Positions 6,508 to 6,994 of a stretch of 6,994 nt of DNA are shown here, piece after piece; position 1 is the stretch's first letter; each line of letters begins with the position of its first letter. Both the position numbers and the translations under genes were made by a program. Origin of the DNA: Candidatus Rokuibacteriota bacterium (lineage in GTDB: Bacteria; Methylomirabilota; Methylomirabilia; Rokubacteriales; CSP1-6); assembly GCA_016206385.1 (NCBI GenBank), contig JACQRS010000300.1, positions 1 through 6,994 of the forward strand, read 5' to 3'. The notes beneath the pieces were generated by a model. The model was not told the DNA's origin and searched no databases. It saw only the letters and a list, made by a program, of their open reading frames with translations.

Positions 6508-6993
6508 TCAGGGCGTTCCCGCGGTCCAGGCGCAGCGGAATCCGATGAGAATGTGGCGGCTGTCGGCCGGACGGCCGTGGCGAAAGGCGGGCCGGCAAAG
6601 GCCGGGCTCGTCGTCCCACGCGCAGCCCTTGACCACCCGGCGTCCGTCCATCGTGGAGGCGGTCCACTGAAACACGTTTCCCACAGCATCGAAGAGGCCG
6701 TAGGCGCTCGCCCCCGCCGGGTATCGCGTCACCGGTGTCGTGCCGCCGGGGCCCCTCATCGCGCTGTTCAGCCGGTCGGGGTCCCAGCGGTTCCCCCACG
6801 GAAAGATCCACCCGCGATCTCCCCGGGCCGCTTTCTCCCACTCGGCCTCGGTCGGCAGACGGAACTCGGGGTGGCGCCACCGACAGTACGCCTCCACATC
6901 GGCAGCGCTCACCAGGACCACCGGGTGGTCCGCTCGCCCATCCGGGGGATGCTCGTCTCGCCAGAGGTACCGGGTCACCTCACGGTCATAGTC
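6508..6993 (-). CDS. SUMF1/formylglycine-generating-enzyme-fold protein, C-terminal part
   Basis: 161 residues are visible; the 5' end lies outside the window and the stop is TGA at 6510-6508. The fragment shows the FGE-sulfatase (SUMF1) core in order: DHPVVLVSAADVEAYCRW at 22-39, RLPTEAEWEKAARG at 45-58, FPWGN at 64-68, GLFDAVGNVFQW at 99-110, KGCAWDDEPGLCRPAFRHG at 122-140 and the closing HILIGFRC at 147-154. True formylglycine-generating enzymes carry two copper-binding cysteines in the segment matching 122-140. Here one position appears kept (C133) and the other is Asp, with an extra Cys at C124, so sulfatase activation is doubtful. The family also includes ergothioneine- and selenoneine-type synthases and many of unknown role. 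It is followed at 18 bases by a glycosyltransferase, which suggests a joint pathway. Confidence 0.9.
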   Translation of the reverse strand, partial: DYDREVTRYLWRDEHPPDGRADHPVVLVSAADVEAYCRWRHPEFRLPTEAEWEKAARGDRGWIFPWGNRWDPDRLNSAMRGPGGTTPVTRYPAGASAYGLFDAVGNVFQWTASTMDGRRVVKGCAWDDEPGLCRPAFRHGRPADSRHILIGFRCAWTAGTP

Positions 6994-6994
6994 G

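Noticed and set aside
6338..6880. 180-codon minus-strand ORF in another frame
   Set aside because: Overlaps the SUMF1-like and glycosyltransferase genes out of frame; no motif, and both real genes have clear family signatures.
5419..6993. Selenoneine (sen) cluster made of SenA-like and SenB-like genes
   Set aside because: The SUMF1-like C-terminus (HILIGFRC, cysteine-bearing) is closer to generic FGE-type proteins than to EgtB/SenA. No SelD-like senC is visible, and the glycosyltransferase looks more like GLT1D1. It cannot be fully excluded without the missing 5' part.

Overview
The window is a GC-rich bacterial segment, and every gene I can support lies on the minus strand, so it reads from right to left. 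The base composition, the heavy use of G/C-ending codons and the gene set would suit a Rokubacteria/NC10 (Methylomirabilota)-like or other GC-rich environmental bacterium. That placement is inference; no phylogenetic marker is present. There is no sign of a mobile element, CRISPR array, tRNA or rRNA.

Right part (6994 down to 5419): the C-terminal part of a formylglycine-generating-enzyme/SUMF1-fold protein (5' end outside the window) is followed after 18 bases by a GT4-type glycosyltransferase resembling the GLT1D1 group. The two probably share a transcript. The sequence does not show what they make.

A 128-base, locally AT-rich intergenic region (5291-5418) separates this pair from the main operon. 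It holds a good sigma70-like promoter facing left. Just downstream, in the predicted 5' leader, lies a compact series of alternating GTGCC/GGCAC arms that could be an operator or alternative RNA hairpins.

Left part (5290 down to the window edge): a tightly packed four-gene operon. It encodes a MoxR-type AAA+ ATPase, a DUF4175-like membrane protein with a Gly/Arg-rich acidic linker, a DUF58 protein with a VWA-type metal site, and a BatA-type membrane VWA protein cut by the window edge. The last gene uses a GTG start. This is a MoxR/DUF58/VWA ('Bat'-like) system: the soluble AAA+ ATPase probably works with DUF58 and membrane-anchored VWA partners to mature or remodel envelope or secreted proteins. 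The client is unknown.

The most unusual local details are: a 20-codon mini-ORF that bridges the DUF58 and VWA genes by ATGA and GTGA overlaps; the alternating-arm leader before moxR; a one-residue expansion of the E-x7-E motif in the glycosyltransferase; and loss of the usual cysteine pair in the SUMF1-like protein. Long plus-strand ORFs are antisense shadows of these GC-rich genes.
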